Source of the DNA: Fimbriimonadaceae bacterium
Lineage (GTDB): Bacteria > Armatimonadota > Fimbriimonadia > Fimbriimonadales > Fimbriimonadaceae
NCBI GenBank assembly: GCA_022843485.1
Contig: JALHNM010000007.1
Location: 38,196 to 102,195, forward strand
Reading direction: 5' to 3'
Length of the DNA: 64,000 nucleotides
In this document: in pieces, positions 8,785 to 17,672 of the stretch
How the letters are laid out: each line of letters opens with the position of its first letter
Position numbering within the stretch: position 1 is the stretch's first letter
Translations under genes and position numbers: made by a program
Notes under the pieces: model-generated
What the model was told of the DNA's origin: nothing
The model's database searches: none
What the model saw: only the letters and a program-made list of their open reading frames with translations

Positions 8785-11700
8785 ATGGTCGCGTCCGTCG
8801 CGCTCGCCCTTGCCCTTGCCCGAGTCGAAGCTCCAACCTTGGGGGCACTGCACCGAGCTCAGGCCGCGGCGGCCGTCAGCCCGGTCGACGACGGGGTCGT
8901 TCGCTCGCCGATCGCGGTCGGGGGGCCGAAACGACCGCGCGACGTTTGGGTGTTCCGGAGCGTGCTCGACAAGCACGCCCGGATGCTGACCGCAGCGCTT
9001 AGCGATGAGCTGTGGGTGGCTTACGACGCCACCACGGCCAGCCTCTACAAGGCCTGGAAGGGGGGCGTCGAGTTCAACGGTGCGGTCTATACGACCGTCC
9101 ACGGCCCCCAACCCACGAGCCAAGGCCGACCGGACGCGGAGTGGGCCCCGGGCAAGCCCTCCTGGGGCTGGGTCGAGGGGGGCAAGGGCCACTCGGCGTC
9201 CGTCCGGTACCGGGGCTACCGGTTCGACCGGGGCCGACTCGTGATCGAGTCCGACCTCGACCTCGGCCCTAGGCGCCTCGTCCGCGTGAGCGAGTCCCCC
9301 GAGTACGTCTCCGGCCCCGGGGGCCGGGCGGGGCTCGAGAGACGGGTCAGGCTCCAGGGTGTCCCCCAGGGTGTGCGAGTCACGCTCGCACTCGCTGGTG
9401 CCAAGAAGACGACCACGACGATCACGGGAGGGAGGCTGGAGGACGAGGATGGCCTCGTCGCCGAGTTCCCGGGAGACGGGGAGTCCACGGTCACCACTTG
9501 GTTCGACCGATCCCCCGCGTCCCTCCAGAACCCACCCGCTGCTCAGCAAGCCGCCCCCCGCGAGCCCGGGGCGACCTACCACCTTTGGGAGATCGAGAAG
9601 GCAATGACCCGGTTGCCGCGCCTCGTCCCGAACCAGACGCCGAACGTGTCGCGCGTCGTGCCGCGGGTCGACTTCTGGACGACGAAGTCCTTCGGCGGCC
9701 CTGAGGACCAGTTCTACGTCGAGGTCACCGGGTTCTTCAACGCCCCCGAGCGCGGTCGGTACGAGTTCCGCCTCACGAGCGACGACGGGTCCGAACTCAC
9801 GGTCAAAGGCAAGGTCGTGGTCTTGAACGATGGGTTGCACGGCCCCGAGCCGGTCGTCGGCTCGGCCGAGCTCGCTGCCGGGGAGAACCCGTTCCGCGTC
9901 CGCTACTTCGAGAACGCGGGGACCAGTGCGCTACGGCTCGAGTGGAGGCGGGAGGGCTCCGCCACGTGGCGGGTGGCCGGGCCCGACGTCCTGACGACCC
10001 AGAAGGGCGAGGTCCAGGTCACGTCGCCGGGCAAGAAGCTCGTGCTCGACGAGATCGATTGGGGCCGCCCCGGCGACGGTCGGCCGCTCGACGGGGTCCA
10101 CCCCTCGTTCACCCTCACCCAACTCCGGCCGGATGGCTGGAAGCCGCGCGTCGGCGGCATCGGGACGATGGCCGACGGCCGCGTCGTGGTCTGCTGTTGG
10201 GAGCCCGACGGCGGCGTCTACACGGTGGAGGACCCCGGCAAGGGCGACCCGAAGGCGGTCAAGGTCCGCCGGATCGCGGCCGGCCTCGCCGAGCCGCTCG
10301 GCCTGGTCGTGGTCGACGGCGACGTCTACGTCCTGCAAAAGCAGGAACTGACTCGTCTCGTCGACCGCGACAAGGACGGCACGGTCGACGAGTACCAGTG
10401 CGTGAGCGCGGGGTGGGGTGTGACGGACAACTTCCACGAGTTCGCGTTCGGGCTGGTCTACCGGGGCGGTCGGTTCTACGGGGCGCTGGCCACGGCGATC
10501 GACCCGGGCGGTCGGAGCACGCAGCCGCAGAACCCTGACCGTGGTCGCGTCGTGCGGATCGACCCGAAGACCGGGGCTTACGAGTTCGTGGCCGCAGGGC
10601 TGCGGACGCCGAACGGCATCGGGTTCGGCGCGGGCGGGGACGTTTACGTCACCGACAACCAAGGCGACTGGCTGCCCTCGTCGAAGCTCGTGGTCGTCAA
10701 GGGCGGCGACTTTTTCGGGAACCGGTCGGTCGAGCCCGTCGCGAAGGCCAAGACCCCCGAGACGCCCCCGGTGGTCTGGCTTCCGCAAGGCGAGATCGGC
10801 AACTCGCCGAGCGAGCCCGCCCCCCTCGATGTGGGGCAGTGGAAGGGGCAAATGATCCACGGCGACGTCACGCACGGCGGGCTCAAGCGCGTGTTCGTCG
10901 AAGAGGTCGACGGGGTTGCGCAGGGCTGCGTGTTCCGGTTCACCCAGGGCCTCGAGGCGGGCGTCAACCGGATCCACTGGACCCCGGACGGCTCGCTCGT
11001 CGTCGGCGGGATCGGCTCGGCGGGCAACTGGGGGCAAGAAGGCAAGCTCCTTCATGGGCTCCAGCGGCTCCGGTTCGAAGCGAAGCCCGCATTCGAGATG
11101 CTCGAGGTTCGGGCGCGGTCGAACGGCCTTGAGATTGTCTTTACGGAGCCGCTCGGGGAGGGCGGCCTGAACCCGGAGGACGTGTCGGTCAGGCAATGGC
11201 GGTACGTACCGACGATCGAGTACGGCGGGCCGAAGGTAGACGAGGAGAATCTGGCCATAAAGGGCGTCACGGTCTCGGCCGACCGACGCCGGGCCGAGCT
11301 GGCAGTGGACGGCATCAAGCCCGGGCACGTGGTCTACGTGCGCCTCTCGTCGTCACTCCGAAGTGCGGGCGGCCGTTACCTATGGTCGACCGAGGGGTGG
11401 TACACGATGAACCGCGTCCCGCGCGGGCGGCCGGTGGCGGCGACCTTGCGACGCGACCAACGCCCGGGGCCGAACACGCTCTCGGCCGAGGAGCGGGCGG
11501 GGGGGTTCCGGCTTCTGTTTGACGGCGAGACGACTCGCGGCTGGAAGGGCTTCCGGCGCGATGAGGTCCCGAGCGGGTGGTCGGTGATCGACGGGGCGCT
11601 GGCCTTCACCCCGGGCGCGGGCGGTGGCGACATCTCCACCGTCGAGGAGTTCGGGGATTTCGAGCTCCGACTGGACTGGCGGGTGGCCCCGGGCGGGAAC

Positions 11701-12099
11701 AGCGGCATCATGACGCGGGTGTCCGAAGACCGAGGGTCACCTTGGGAGACCGGGCCGGAGATGCAGGTGCTCGACGACGCGAAGCACCCCGACGGGCGCG
11801 ACGCCAAGTCGAGTGCGGGTTCGCTCTACGGGCTCATCGCACGGTCGGCGCCGGTGGTCGAACAGGCCAAGGTCTGGAACCGGGTGAGGATCGTGGCTCG
11901 GGGGACGAAGGTCGAGTACTGGCTCAACGGCGTCAAGGTCGTCGAGTACGACGCGGCCTCGGCCGAGTTCCAGCGGCTCGTAGCCGCGAGCAAGTTCGCC
12001 TCGATGCCTGGGTTCGCGAAGAACACCCGGGGGCGGATCGTGCTCCAAGACCACGGCGACCCCGTGCAGTACCGCAACGTCCGCATCCGGCCGCTCTGA
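8785..12099 (+). CDS. Secreted PA14 / beta-propeller / DUF1080 multidomain protein
   Basis: 1104 residues. The N-terminus is a weak signal peptide (MVASVALALALARVEAPTL). Residues ~300-390 resemble a PA14 domain (FNAPERGRYEFRLTSDDGS, NPFRVRYFENAGTSALRLEW). Residues ~430-760 are a beta-propeller of the kind in planctomycete-type membrane-bound dehydrogenase/NHL proteins (GGIGTMADGRVVVCCWEPDG, RTPNGIGFGAGGDVYVTDN, GFQEIGN-like turn). Residues ~905-1104 are a DUF1080 (3-keto-disaccharide hydrolase-like) domain with LFDGETTRGWKGF, NSGIMTRVSEDRGSPWETGPE and a C-terminal IVLQDHGDPVQYRNVRIRPL. Together this suggests extracellular sugar-derivative breakdown. The missing strong ribosome site leaves the start slightly uncertain. 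Confidence 0.85.
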   Translation: MVASVALALALARVEAPTLGALHRAQAAAAVSPVDDGVVRSPIAVGGPKRPRDVWVFRSVLDKHARMLTAALSDELWVAYDATTASLYKAWKGGVEFNGAVYTTVHGPQPTSQGRPDAEWAPGKPSWGWVEGGKGHSASVRYRGYRFDRGRLVIESDLDLGPRRLVRVSESPEYVSGPGGRAGLERRVRLQGVPQGVRVTLALAGAKKTTTTITGGRLEDEDGLVAEFPGDGESTVTTWFDRSPASLQNPPAAQQAAPREPGATYHLWEIEKAMTRLPRLVPNQTPNVSRVVPRVDFWTTKSFGGPEDQFYVEVTGFFNAPERGRYEFRLTSDDGSELTVKGKVVVLNDGLHGPEPVVGSAELAAGENPFRVRYFENAGTSALRLEWRREGSATWRVAGPDVLTTQKGEVQVTSPGKKLVLDEIDWGRPGDGRPLDGVHPSFTLTQLRPDGWKPRVGGIGTMADGRVVVCCWEPDGGVYTVEDPGKGDPKAVKVRRIAAGLAEPLGLVVVDGDVYVLQKQELTRLVDRDKDGTVDEYQCVSAGWGVTDNFHEFAFGLVYRGGRFYGALATAIDPGGRSTQPQNPDRGRVVRIDPKTGAYEFVAAGLRTPNGIGFGAGGDVYVTDNQGDWLPSSKLVVVKGGDFFGNRSVEPVAKAKTPETPPVVWLPQGEIGNSPSEPAPLDVGQWKGQMIHGDVTHGGLKRVFVEEVDGVAQGCVFRFTQGLEAGVNRIHWTPDGSLVVGGIGSAGNWGQEGKLLHGLQRLRFEAKPAFEMLEVRARSNGLEIVFTEPLGEGGLNPEDVSVRQWRYVPTIEYGGPKVDEENLAIKGVTVSADRRRAELAVDGIKPGHVVYVRLSSSLRSAGGRYLWSTEGWYTMNRVPRGRPVAATLRRDQRPGPNTLSAEERAGGFRLLFDGETTRGWKGFRRDEVPSGWSVIDGALAFTPGAGGGDISTVEEFGDFELRLDWRVAPGGNSGIMTRVSEDRGSPWETGPEMQVLDDAKHPDGRDAKSSAGSLYGLIARSAPVVEQAKVWNRVRIVARGTKVEYWLNGVKVVEYDAASAEFQRLVAASKFASMPGFAKNTRGRIVLQDHGDPVQYRNVRIRPL

Positions 12100-12105
12100 C
12101 CGGGG

Positions 12106-12852
12106 CTACCGGAGGCGGGCGAGGGTGGCGTGGTCGGTCCAATCGAGGGTGATCGGGGTGACGGCGACGTGGCCGCAGGAGACCGCCCACACGTCGGTGT
12201 CCGGGATGTCCGGCCGCATGACGACCACCCCACCCTGCCAGTAGTACGGCCGACCCCAGGGATCCTCGCGCCGCTCGACGCGGTCCTTGTAGACCCGCTG
12301 GCCCATCGGGACGACCCGGTGTCCCTCGAGTTCGGGGTAGGCGATCGCGGGGACGTTCACGTTGAAGAACGTCAGCGGCGGGAGGTCGACGGTGCTCAGC
12401 CAGGTCAGGTTCTCGCGGAGCCAGGTCGCTCCTGTCTCGAAGTGGTAGGGCGCCCCGTCGGCGAACACAGCCATCGAGACAGCCACAGAGCGGACGCCGT
12501 TGATCGTGCCCTCCATGGCCCCCGCCACGGTGCCGCTGTAGGTCGCGTCGAAACCGAGGTTGGGGCCGTTGTTGATCCCGCTCAGCACCAGGTCGCACCC
12601 GTCCGGCCAGGCCAGCGTCAGGCCGACGTTCACACAATCGACCGGGAGGCCGCTGACGGCGTACGCCTCGACCCCCTCGATACGGGAGGCGGTCACCCGA
12701 AGGGGGTCGCGCATGGTCATGGCATGGCCGCACGCGCTCCGTTCGCGGTCCGGCGCCACCGCCTTCACCTCGCCGAACTCGCGGGCCACGGTGACGAGGG
12801 CCCGGATCCCTTCGGCATGGACGCCGTCGTCGTTCGTCACCAGGATGCGCAC
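12106..12852 (-). CDS. surE: 5'/3'-nucleotidase SurE
   Basis: 248 residues starting at a GTG (12852). The N-terminus RILVTNDDGVHAEGI carries the metal-binding NDDG motif. SGINNGPNLGFDATYSGTV and GTINGVRSVAVSM are the other family signatures. SurE is a metal-dependent nucleoside monophosphatase involved in stress survival. It faces the preceding multidomain gene with only six bases between their ends. Confidence 0.95.
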   Translation of the reverse strand: MRILVTNDDGVHAEGIRALVTVAREFGEVKAVAPDRERSACGHAMTMRDPLRVTASRIEGVEAYAVSGLPVDCVNVGLTLAWPDGCDLVLSGINNGPNLGFDATYSGTVAGAMEGTINGVRSVAVSMAVFADGAPYHFETGATWLRENLTWLSTVDLPPLTFFNVNVPAIAYPELEGHRVVPMGQRVYKDRVERREDPWGRPYYWQGGVVVMRPDIPDTDVWAVSCGHVAVTPITLDWTDHATLARLR

Positions 12853-12909
12853 GCGACCAGGTTACCGCCGCTGTCCCTTGCCGCATACTAGGGCCCGGAG
12901 CCGCCGCCG

Positions 12910-13662
12910 ATGAAAGACGTCTTATGGCTCATCCCCCTGGTCGCGGCGGCACCCGTCTTCCTGCTGCTGTCGCGACGGGAACGCGGATCGGTGTTCCTCC
13001 CCGCGCTGCTGGCGTTTTGGGTCGGGTTCTTGAGCCTGCACCGGCTCGCTGGTCAGACCCCGCCGGACCCCGCACTGTGGCTCAAGCTCCTCGCGGGCAT
13101 GGCGGTCGTGGCGGGCGCACTCTGGTTAGGCGGCGCACCGGGGAGGTGGTTCTCCGGGGCGGCGGCGATCGGGCTGAGCCTCTCGACGGTGAGCGGCGCG
13201 GTCGGGGGCCCGGGCCGGTTCCTGCGTTTCCTGATCGAGACGGTCGGGATGGACCCCGAGCTTGCCCAGGCCGTCACCTTCCTCGGTCGCAAGGGGCTCC
13301 ACTTCGTGGGCTACGGGGTGCTGGCCTGGTTGACTTGCCGGGCGGCGCGGGCGGCGGGTTGGAGCCCGCGCGTGGCGGTCGGGGTCGGGCTGCTTTGGGC
13401 CGTGCCGCTGGCCGCGTTCGACGAGCTCACCCAACTCTCGAGCGCCGGTCGGACCGGCACGGTTCAGGACTTCCTGCTCGACCTATTCGGGATGGCGGTC
13501 TTTCTCGGCGTCCAGGGGTTCGCGTGGCACCGCCGGGCGCAAGTCGAGATCGAGCCTGAGGTCCCCGCCCTCGCTGGTCTGGACGACGGGGAGTCCGCTC
13601 GCCCGCAGCACGCCGAGCATGGCCGAGTTCCCCGGCAGGACGTAGGCGACGAGACGCCATAG
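12910..13662 (+). CDS. VanZ-like membrane protein
   Basis: 250 residues with about five hydrophobic segments. VanZ signatures are present: GRKGLHFVGYGVLAWLTCR, FDELTQLSSAGRTGTVQDFL and the D-x-x-x-D-x-x-G end. Its gene begins 58 bases from the surE start (divergent). The VanZ fold appears finished by about residue 200 (WHRRAQVEIE). The last ~50 residues are encoded opposite the end of the CoA-transferase/GNAT gene, an unusually long 180-base convergent overlap. Role unknown, probably cell-envelope related. Confidence 0.82.
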   Translation: MKDVLWLIPLVAAAPVFLLLSRRERGSVFLPALLAFWVGFLSLHRLAGQTPPDPALWLKLLAGMAVVAGALWLGGAPGRWFSGAAAIGLSLSTVSGAVGGPGRFLRFLIETVGMDPELAQAVTFLGRKGLHFVGYGVLAWLTCRAARAAGWSPRVAVGVGLLWAVPLAAFDELTQLSSAGRTGTVQDFLLDLFGMAVFLGVQGFAWHRRAQVEIEPEVPALAGLDDGESARPQHAEHGRVPRQDVGDETP

Positions 13663-15339
13663 CTTGAGCTCGCGAGCGGCCGCGATCAGCGCCCGAAGGA
13701 GCGCACCACCCAGGCCGAGCCCCTGCCACTCGTCCAGGATCGCCATCGCCATCTCCGCCTCGTTCCGGGACCTATCGGCGTAGAACCGCGCCGTCCCGAT
13801 CACGGCTTCCCCGTCGCACGCCACAAACCCGACGTGCGTGCGATGGTCGAGGTTGACGAGCTCCGACACGGACTTGTTCGACAGCGCAGGGATGACATGG
13901 TGGAACCGCTGGTAGACGGCCTCGGGGCTCAGGCCGTAGAAGTGGCGCTTAAGGGCGTCCTCGTCGCTCGGGAGGATGGCCCGGACGCGGAGCGTGCGGC
14001 CGTCCTTGAGCGTGGCGTCGTGCGACCACCGGACGGGATAGTCGTGACGGACGCTGGGCTGGTGGCGGGGGACGAGCCCCCGATCCTTGGCCTCTTCGAG
14101 CAGGCGGTCGCGGTGCTCGGGGGCGGCGATGCCGATGAGGTCGAGGGCCCGTTCCCGCAGACAGCGACCACGGAGGTAGGCGACCCCGTACTCGGTGGCG
14201 ACGTAGTGAACGTCACCGCGCGAGGTCACCACCCCGGCGTACGGCTGGATCCCGGCCACGATCCGGCTGACCGAGCCCCCTAGGGCGGTGGCCGGCAAGG
14301 CGATGACCGGGCGACCACCCCGCGACCGAGCGGCCCCGCGGACGAAGTCGACCTGCCCTCCGATGCCGCTGTAGAGCCGTGCCCCGATCGAATCGGCCAC
14401 GACTTGGCCGGTGAGGTCGACCTCGACGGCGCTGTTGATCGCGACCACGTCGTCGATCTGACCGACGACGAACGGGTCGTTGACCTGCTCCGTGGGACGG
14501 AACTCGTAGACGGGATTGTCGTCGACCGCCTCGTAGAGCCGCCGGGTGCCGATGGCGAAGGTCGTGACGACCTTGCCGGGATGGACGGACTTGCGCCGGT
14601 TGGTCACGTTGCCCTTGTTGACGAGCGTGACGAGGGCGTCGCTGAACATCTCGGTGTGGACCCCGAGGTCGTTCTTGTCGGCGAGGCCCTCTAGAATCGC
14701 GCTCGGGAGGCGGCCGAAGCCGGTCTGGACGCAGGCCCCGTCCCGCACGAGGCCGGCAACGTGGCGGGCGATGGCCCGGCTCGTCTCGTCCGGCGGTTCG
14801 GGCGCACGCTCGAGCATGGGGTGCCGGGCCTCACAGACGGCGGCGAACTCGCTCACGTGGACGAGCGAGTCGCCGTGGGTGCGGGGCATGCCGGGCTGGA
14901 CTTCGGCGATCACCGCCCGGGCGTGGCGGCAGGCGGCCCGTCCGATATCGACGCTCACGCCGAGCGAGCAGTAGCCGTGCCGGTCGGGCGGGCTGACGGC
15001 CACGAGGGCGACGTCGACCGGCAGCTGCCCGCTTGCGAAGAGGCCGGGGACCTCGCTCAGGAAGACGGGGAGGTAGTCGGCGCGGCACTCGGACACGGCC
15101 TGCCTTGTGTTCCCGGCGATGAAGAACGCGTTGTGGCGGAACGACTCTTCGAGGCCAGGGTCGCAATAGGGGGCGGGGCCGAACGTGAGGAGGTGGACGA
15201 TCTCGACCGCGTGGAGGTCTGCGGCCCGTGCCACGAGGGCCTCACAGAGGGTCACCGGTTGGGCGCAGTTCGAACCGACGTAGACGCGGTCGCCGCTCCG
15301 AACCAGCCGGACAGCCTCCTCGGGTGAGACGAGCCTCAA
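13483..15339 (-). CDS. CoA-transferase / acetyl-CoA hydrolase fused to GNAT acetyltransferase
   Basis: 618 residues. Residues 1-~430 form a class I CoA-transferase of the acetyl-CoA hydrolase/4-hydroxybutyrate CoA-transferase type, with GSNCAQPVTLCEAL at the start and ATEYGVAYLRG near residue 380 holding the probable catalytic glutamate. After a linker (RHDYPVRWSHDATLKDGRTL) residues ~440-600 form a GNAT acetyltransferase (EMAMAILDEWQGLGLGGALL acetyl-CoA loop). Such fusions suggest that CoA-ester or acetate metabolism is linked to protein acetylation, but that is inference. Its ATG overlaps the stop of the small upstream gene by four bases. Confidence 0.87.
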   Translation of the reverse strand: MRLVSPEEAVRLVRSGDRVYVGSNCAQPVTLCEALVARAADLHAVEIVHLLTFGPAPYCDPGLEESFRHNAFFIAGNTRQAVSECRADYLPVFLSEVPGLFASGQLPVDVALVAVSPPDRHGYCSLGVSVDIGRAACRHARAVIAEVQPGMPRTHGDSLVHVSEFAAVCEARHPMLERAPEPPDETSRAIARHVAGLVRDGACVQTGFGRLPSAILEGLADKNDLGVHTEMFSDALVTLVNKGNVTNRRKSVHPGKVVTTFAIGTRRLYEAVDDNPVYEFRPTEQVNDPFVVGQIDDVVAINSAVEVDLTGQVVADSIGARLYSGIGGQVDFVRGAARSRGGRPVIALPATALGGSVSRIVAGIQPYAGVVTSRGDVHYVATEYGVAYLRGRCLRERALDLIGIAAPEHRDRLLEEAKDRGLVPRHQPSVRHDYPVRWSHDATLKDGRTLRVRAILPSDEDALKRHFYGLSPEAVYQRFHHVIPALSNKSVSELVNLDHRTHVGFVACDGEAVIGTARFYADRSRNEAEMAMAILDEWQGLGLGGALLRALIAAARELKLWRLVAYVLPGNSAMLGVLRASGLPVVQTSEGGDLRLDLDLRPAVPREPLDAEKDRHPE

Positions 15340-15581
15340 CCCCGGAAGCTACAGTCGATGACGACGTCTTTGACGAGGCCCTTCTCTCGCAGGGTTCGGG
15401 CCACGATGTTGAGCGCCTGCTTGACGTCCGGTTGGTCGCCTCCCGGCACCGCCTTGACGACCCCGCGGATGTAGGCCACGCCGTGCATGACGCGGACGTC
15501 GGCCTGGGACACGTCGATGAACTTCTTCCCGAGTTCGCTCCTGAGCCGCTTCGTCGCGGCGACATCGTTGGCGTCGGCCAT
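15336..15581 (-). CDS. Small conserved-looking protein (BON-like)
   Basis: 81 residues, MADANDVAATKRLRSELG..., ending VVIDCSFRG. The pattern helix - ADVRVMHGVAYIRGVVKA - helix (KQALNIVARTLRE) - KDVVIDCSF resembles a BON-type alpha/beta module (a strand 'V-x-x-G-x-V-x-L-x-G' followed by an amphipathic helix). It is coupled by a four-base overlap to the downstream CoA-transferase/GNAT gene and is divergent from yajQ. Function unknown. Confidence 0.7.
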   Translation of the reverse strand: MADANDVAATKRLRSELGKKFIDVSQADVRVMHGVAYIRGVVKAVPGGDQPDVKQALNIVARTLREKGLVKDVVIDCSFRG

Positions 15582-15670
15582 TCGACCAGGATACCGGAGC
15601 CCGACCTTCCGGCGGTGGTGGCCCGGCCGGTCCTGAGCCCGACCGTCCAATTGGGCCAGGCTACGGGGCC

Positions 15671-16165
15671 ATGGCAAGCACCGAGTTCAGCTTCGACGTC
15701 GTCTCCAAGGTGGACCTCAACGAGGTCAAGAACGCCTTCAACCAGGCCGACAAGGAGCTCGCCAACCGCTACGACCTTAAGGGCACGGCCGCCAAGATCG
15801 AGTTCGACGAAAAGGAGCTCACCTTGACCGCCGACGACGAGTTCCGCCTGGAGCAGGTCCGGGACATCCTCTTCTCGAAGCTCGTGAAGCGCGGGATCGA
15901 CGCCAGGAGCGTTGAGTACGGCAAGGTCGAGCCCGGGGCGGGCATCACTGTCCGGCAGAAGGTCACATTCAAGCAGGGGATCCCGCAGGACCAGGCTAAG
16001 GCGTTGACCAAGCAGGTCCGCGACTCGGGGGTCAAGGTCAACGCCCAGATCCAGGGCGACGCGGTGCGCGTTTCGGGGAAGTCCAAGGACGACCTGCAGA
16101 AGGCGATCACGTTCCTCAAGGGGCTGGACCTGCCGTTCCCAGTCGAGTTCACCAACTACCGTTGA
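15671..16165 (+). CDS. yajQ: YajQ family nucleotide-binding protein
   Basis: 164 residues, the usual size. It begins MASTEFSFDVVSKVDLNEV, contains NRYDLKGTAAKIEFDE, and ends DLPFPVEFTNYR, all hallmarks of the YajQ/DUF520 family. Family members bind nucleotides, and some bind cyclic di-GMP. It is a single gene, divergent from the BON-like gene (89 bases between starts). Confidence 0.95.
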   Translation: MASTEFSFDVVSKVDLNEVKNAFNQADKELANRYDLKGTAAKIEFDEKELTLTADDEFRLEQVRDILFSKLVKRGIDARSVEYGKVEPGAGITVRQKVTFKQGIPQDQAKALTKQVRDSGVKVNAQIQGDAVRVSGKSKDDLQKAITFLKGLDLPFPVEFTNYR

Positions 16166-16286
16166 ACCTCGTAAAATTACGTGTTGTTTAGCTTTTCTGG
16201 GCCATAGTGGTCCAGTTCGCTAAAACGCCTCTATACTAGTGGGTGTCTAGCGTCTTTGCTGGACGCCGTCTCACGGAGAGCAAGAC

Positions 16287-16910
16287 ATGTCTCAGTTCAA
16301 ACTCGGTCTCACGACCTTCGCGGTCGCGGCCCTCGCGGTCGTTGCCACTGCGCAGGGCTTCACGAACTTCGACTTCTCGACCGGCTCCCTCGCGGGCTGG
16401 TCGGTCGTCCCGACCTCCAACGGTCAAACCATCGGCCAGGGCGTTGTACCGTTCGACGTCACCGGGTCGGGCGCGTCCAACGCGGCGAGATTCGGTGTCG
16501 GCCAGGTGACTTTCGTCTCGGGCCAGCAGGCGGGCATCGACTTGGTGCAAACCTTCAGCCTGGCGGCGGGCACTTACACTTTCCGGTTCGACTGGGCCGT
16601 CCAGAACACCCGTGCGGCGCGGAACTCCGAGGGTGGCGTGTTCTCGATGGTCATCAACGGCAGCGCGTTCGGGACTCAGGCGGCGGGCGGCATTGACCCG
16701 GGCCAGACCATCCGCGGGAGCGTCACGCACACCTTCAACTGGGGGGGCGGCAGCCTTACGGCCGGCGCCCGGATCACGCGGCCCTTCCTCGCCCTCGGCG
16801 ACCTGAACCAGTACGTCGATAACTTCGCCCCGGTGCCGGAGCCCGCGACCATGCTCGCACTCGGTGCAGGTCTCGCCGCCATCGCGGCGCGACGCCGCAA
16901 GTCGGCCTGA
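16287..16910 (+). CDS. PEP-CTERM anchored secreted protein
   Basis: 207 residues. Signal peptide MSQFKLGLTTFAVAALAVVATAQG. The middle is a beta-sandwich-like domain starting FTNFDFSTGSLAGWSV. The C-terminus is a full PEP-CTERM signal: VPEPATMLALGAGLAAIAA, then RRRKSA. Exosortase systems recognise and replace this tail. The upstream 120 bases hold a possible -10 box (TATACT at 16232) and no gene. It is followed by a hairpin at 16933. Confidence 0.92.
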   Translation: MSQFKLGLTTFAVAALAVVATAQGFTNFDFSTGSLAGWSVVPTSNGQTIGQGVVPFDVTGSGASNAARFGVGQVTFVSGQQAGIDLVQTFSLAAGTYTFRFDWAVQNTRAARNSEGGVFSMVINGSAFGTQAAGGIDPGQTIRGSVTHTFNWGGGSLTAGARITRPFLALGDLNQYVDNFAPVPEPATMLALGAGLAAIAARRRKSA

Positions 16911-16932
16911 CTCCGCCCATCTGCGGACCGAG

Positions 16933-16968
16933 AGGCCCGGCGCCCGCAACCCGGGCCCGGGCCTTTCG
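16933..16968 (+). terminator. Hairpin terminator after PEP-CTERM gene
   Basis: AGGCCCGG (16933-16940) pairs with CCGGGCCT further on and is followed by TTTCGG, 20-55 bases after the PEP-CTERM stop. The stem is GC-rich and the T-run is short, so it may be only partly effective. Confidence 0.5.
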
Positions 16969-16982
16969 GTAGAACTGCCACT

Positions 16983-17672
16983 ATGAAGCCTGGCCGCCTG
17001 CTCGCTCTTCTCGCGATGGTCGGAGTGCTCGTGGCGATCGTCGCGGTCCCGTTCATGTGCATCGCGGCGCTTCGGAACGAAGCGGATCCGTTCATGGCCG
17101 AAGTCAAGACGGCGATCAAGGACGCGGTCGGCCACTCGGCGAGCGAGGGCGAGATCGTGATCAGCGGCCCGGTCGAGGTCGTGTGGTCTCCTGGCGACTC
17201 GAACAAGGTCGAGTTCACGGGCCCCAGTGAGATGGTCGCTCGGGCCCGGCAGAACCTCGAGGGCGGGGGGGTCGCGCTGTGGTTCGAGGACGGAACCCCG
17301 GGTTCGGGCGTGGTCACCGCCAAGGTCAGCGGGCCCCAACCTCAGCGCCTGAGGATCATGGGCTCGGGCAAGATGAGCCTGTCCGGCCTCGACACGGGCC
17401 CCCTTGACGTTGAGATCGAGGGCTCGGGCGACGTCAAGTTGGTGGGCAAGGCCAAGGAACTCGACGTGACCATTGAGGGTTCGGGCGGGGTAGACGCGAC
17501 CGGCCTCTCCACCCAGGACGCGAAGATCCGTACCGCGGGTTCGGGCGACACCAAGCTCGGGAAGCTTGACTCGCTCAAGGTCGAGATCGACGGTTCAGGC
17601 AACGTGTCTTATGCGAGTGCAACGTCCGTCGAGTCGAACGTGAACGGGTCAGGCCGAGTCGCTCAGCGCTAG
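16983..17672 (+). CDS. DUF2807 (GIN domain) membrane-anchored protein
   Basis: 229 residues. An N-terminal hydrophobic segment (LLALLAMVGVLVAIVAVPF) is a signal anchor. The rest is a right-handed beta-structure of repeated 'GSG-x-V' turns (EGSGDVKLVG, EGSGGVDATG, AGSGDTKLG, DGSGNVSYA, NGSGRVAQR), typical of DUF2807/GIN domains of putative surface or auto-transporter-like proteins. Its 3' end overlaps the convergent rdgB by 24 bases. Confidence 0.85.
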   Translation: MKPGRLLALLAMVGVLVAIVAVPFMCIAALRNEADPFMAEVKTAIKDAVGHSASEGEIVISGPVEVVWSPGDSNKVEFTGPSEMVARARQNLEGGGVALWFEDGTPGSGVVTAKVSGPQPQRLRIMGSGKMSLSGLDTGPLDVEIEGSGDVKLVGKAKELDVTIEGSGGVDATGLSTQDAKIRTAGSGDTKLGKLDSLKVEIDGSGNVSYASATSVESNVNGSGRVAQR

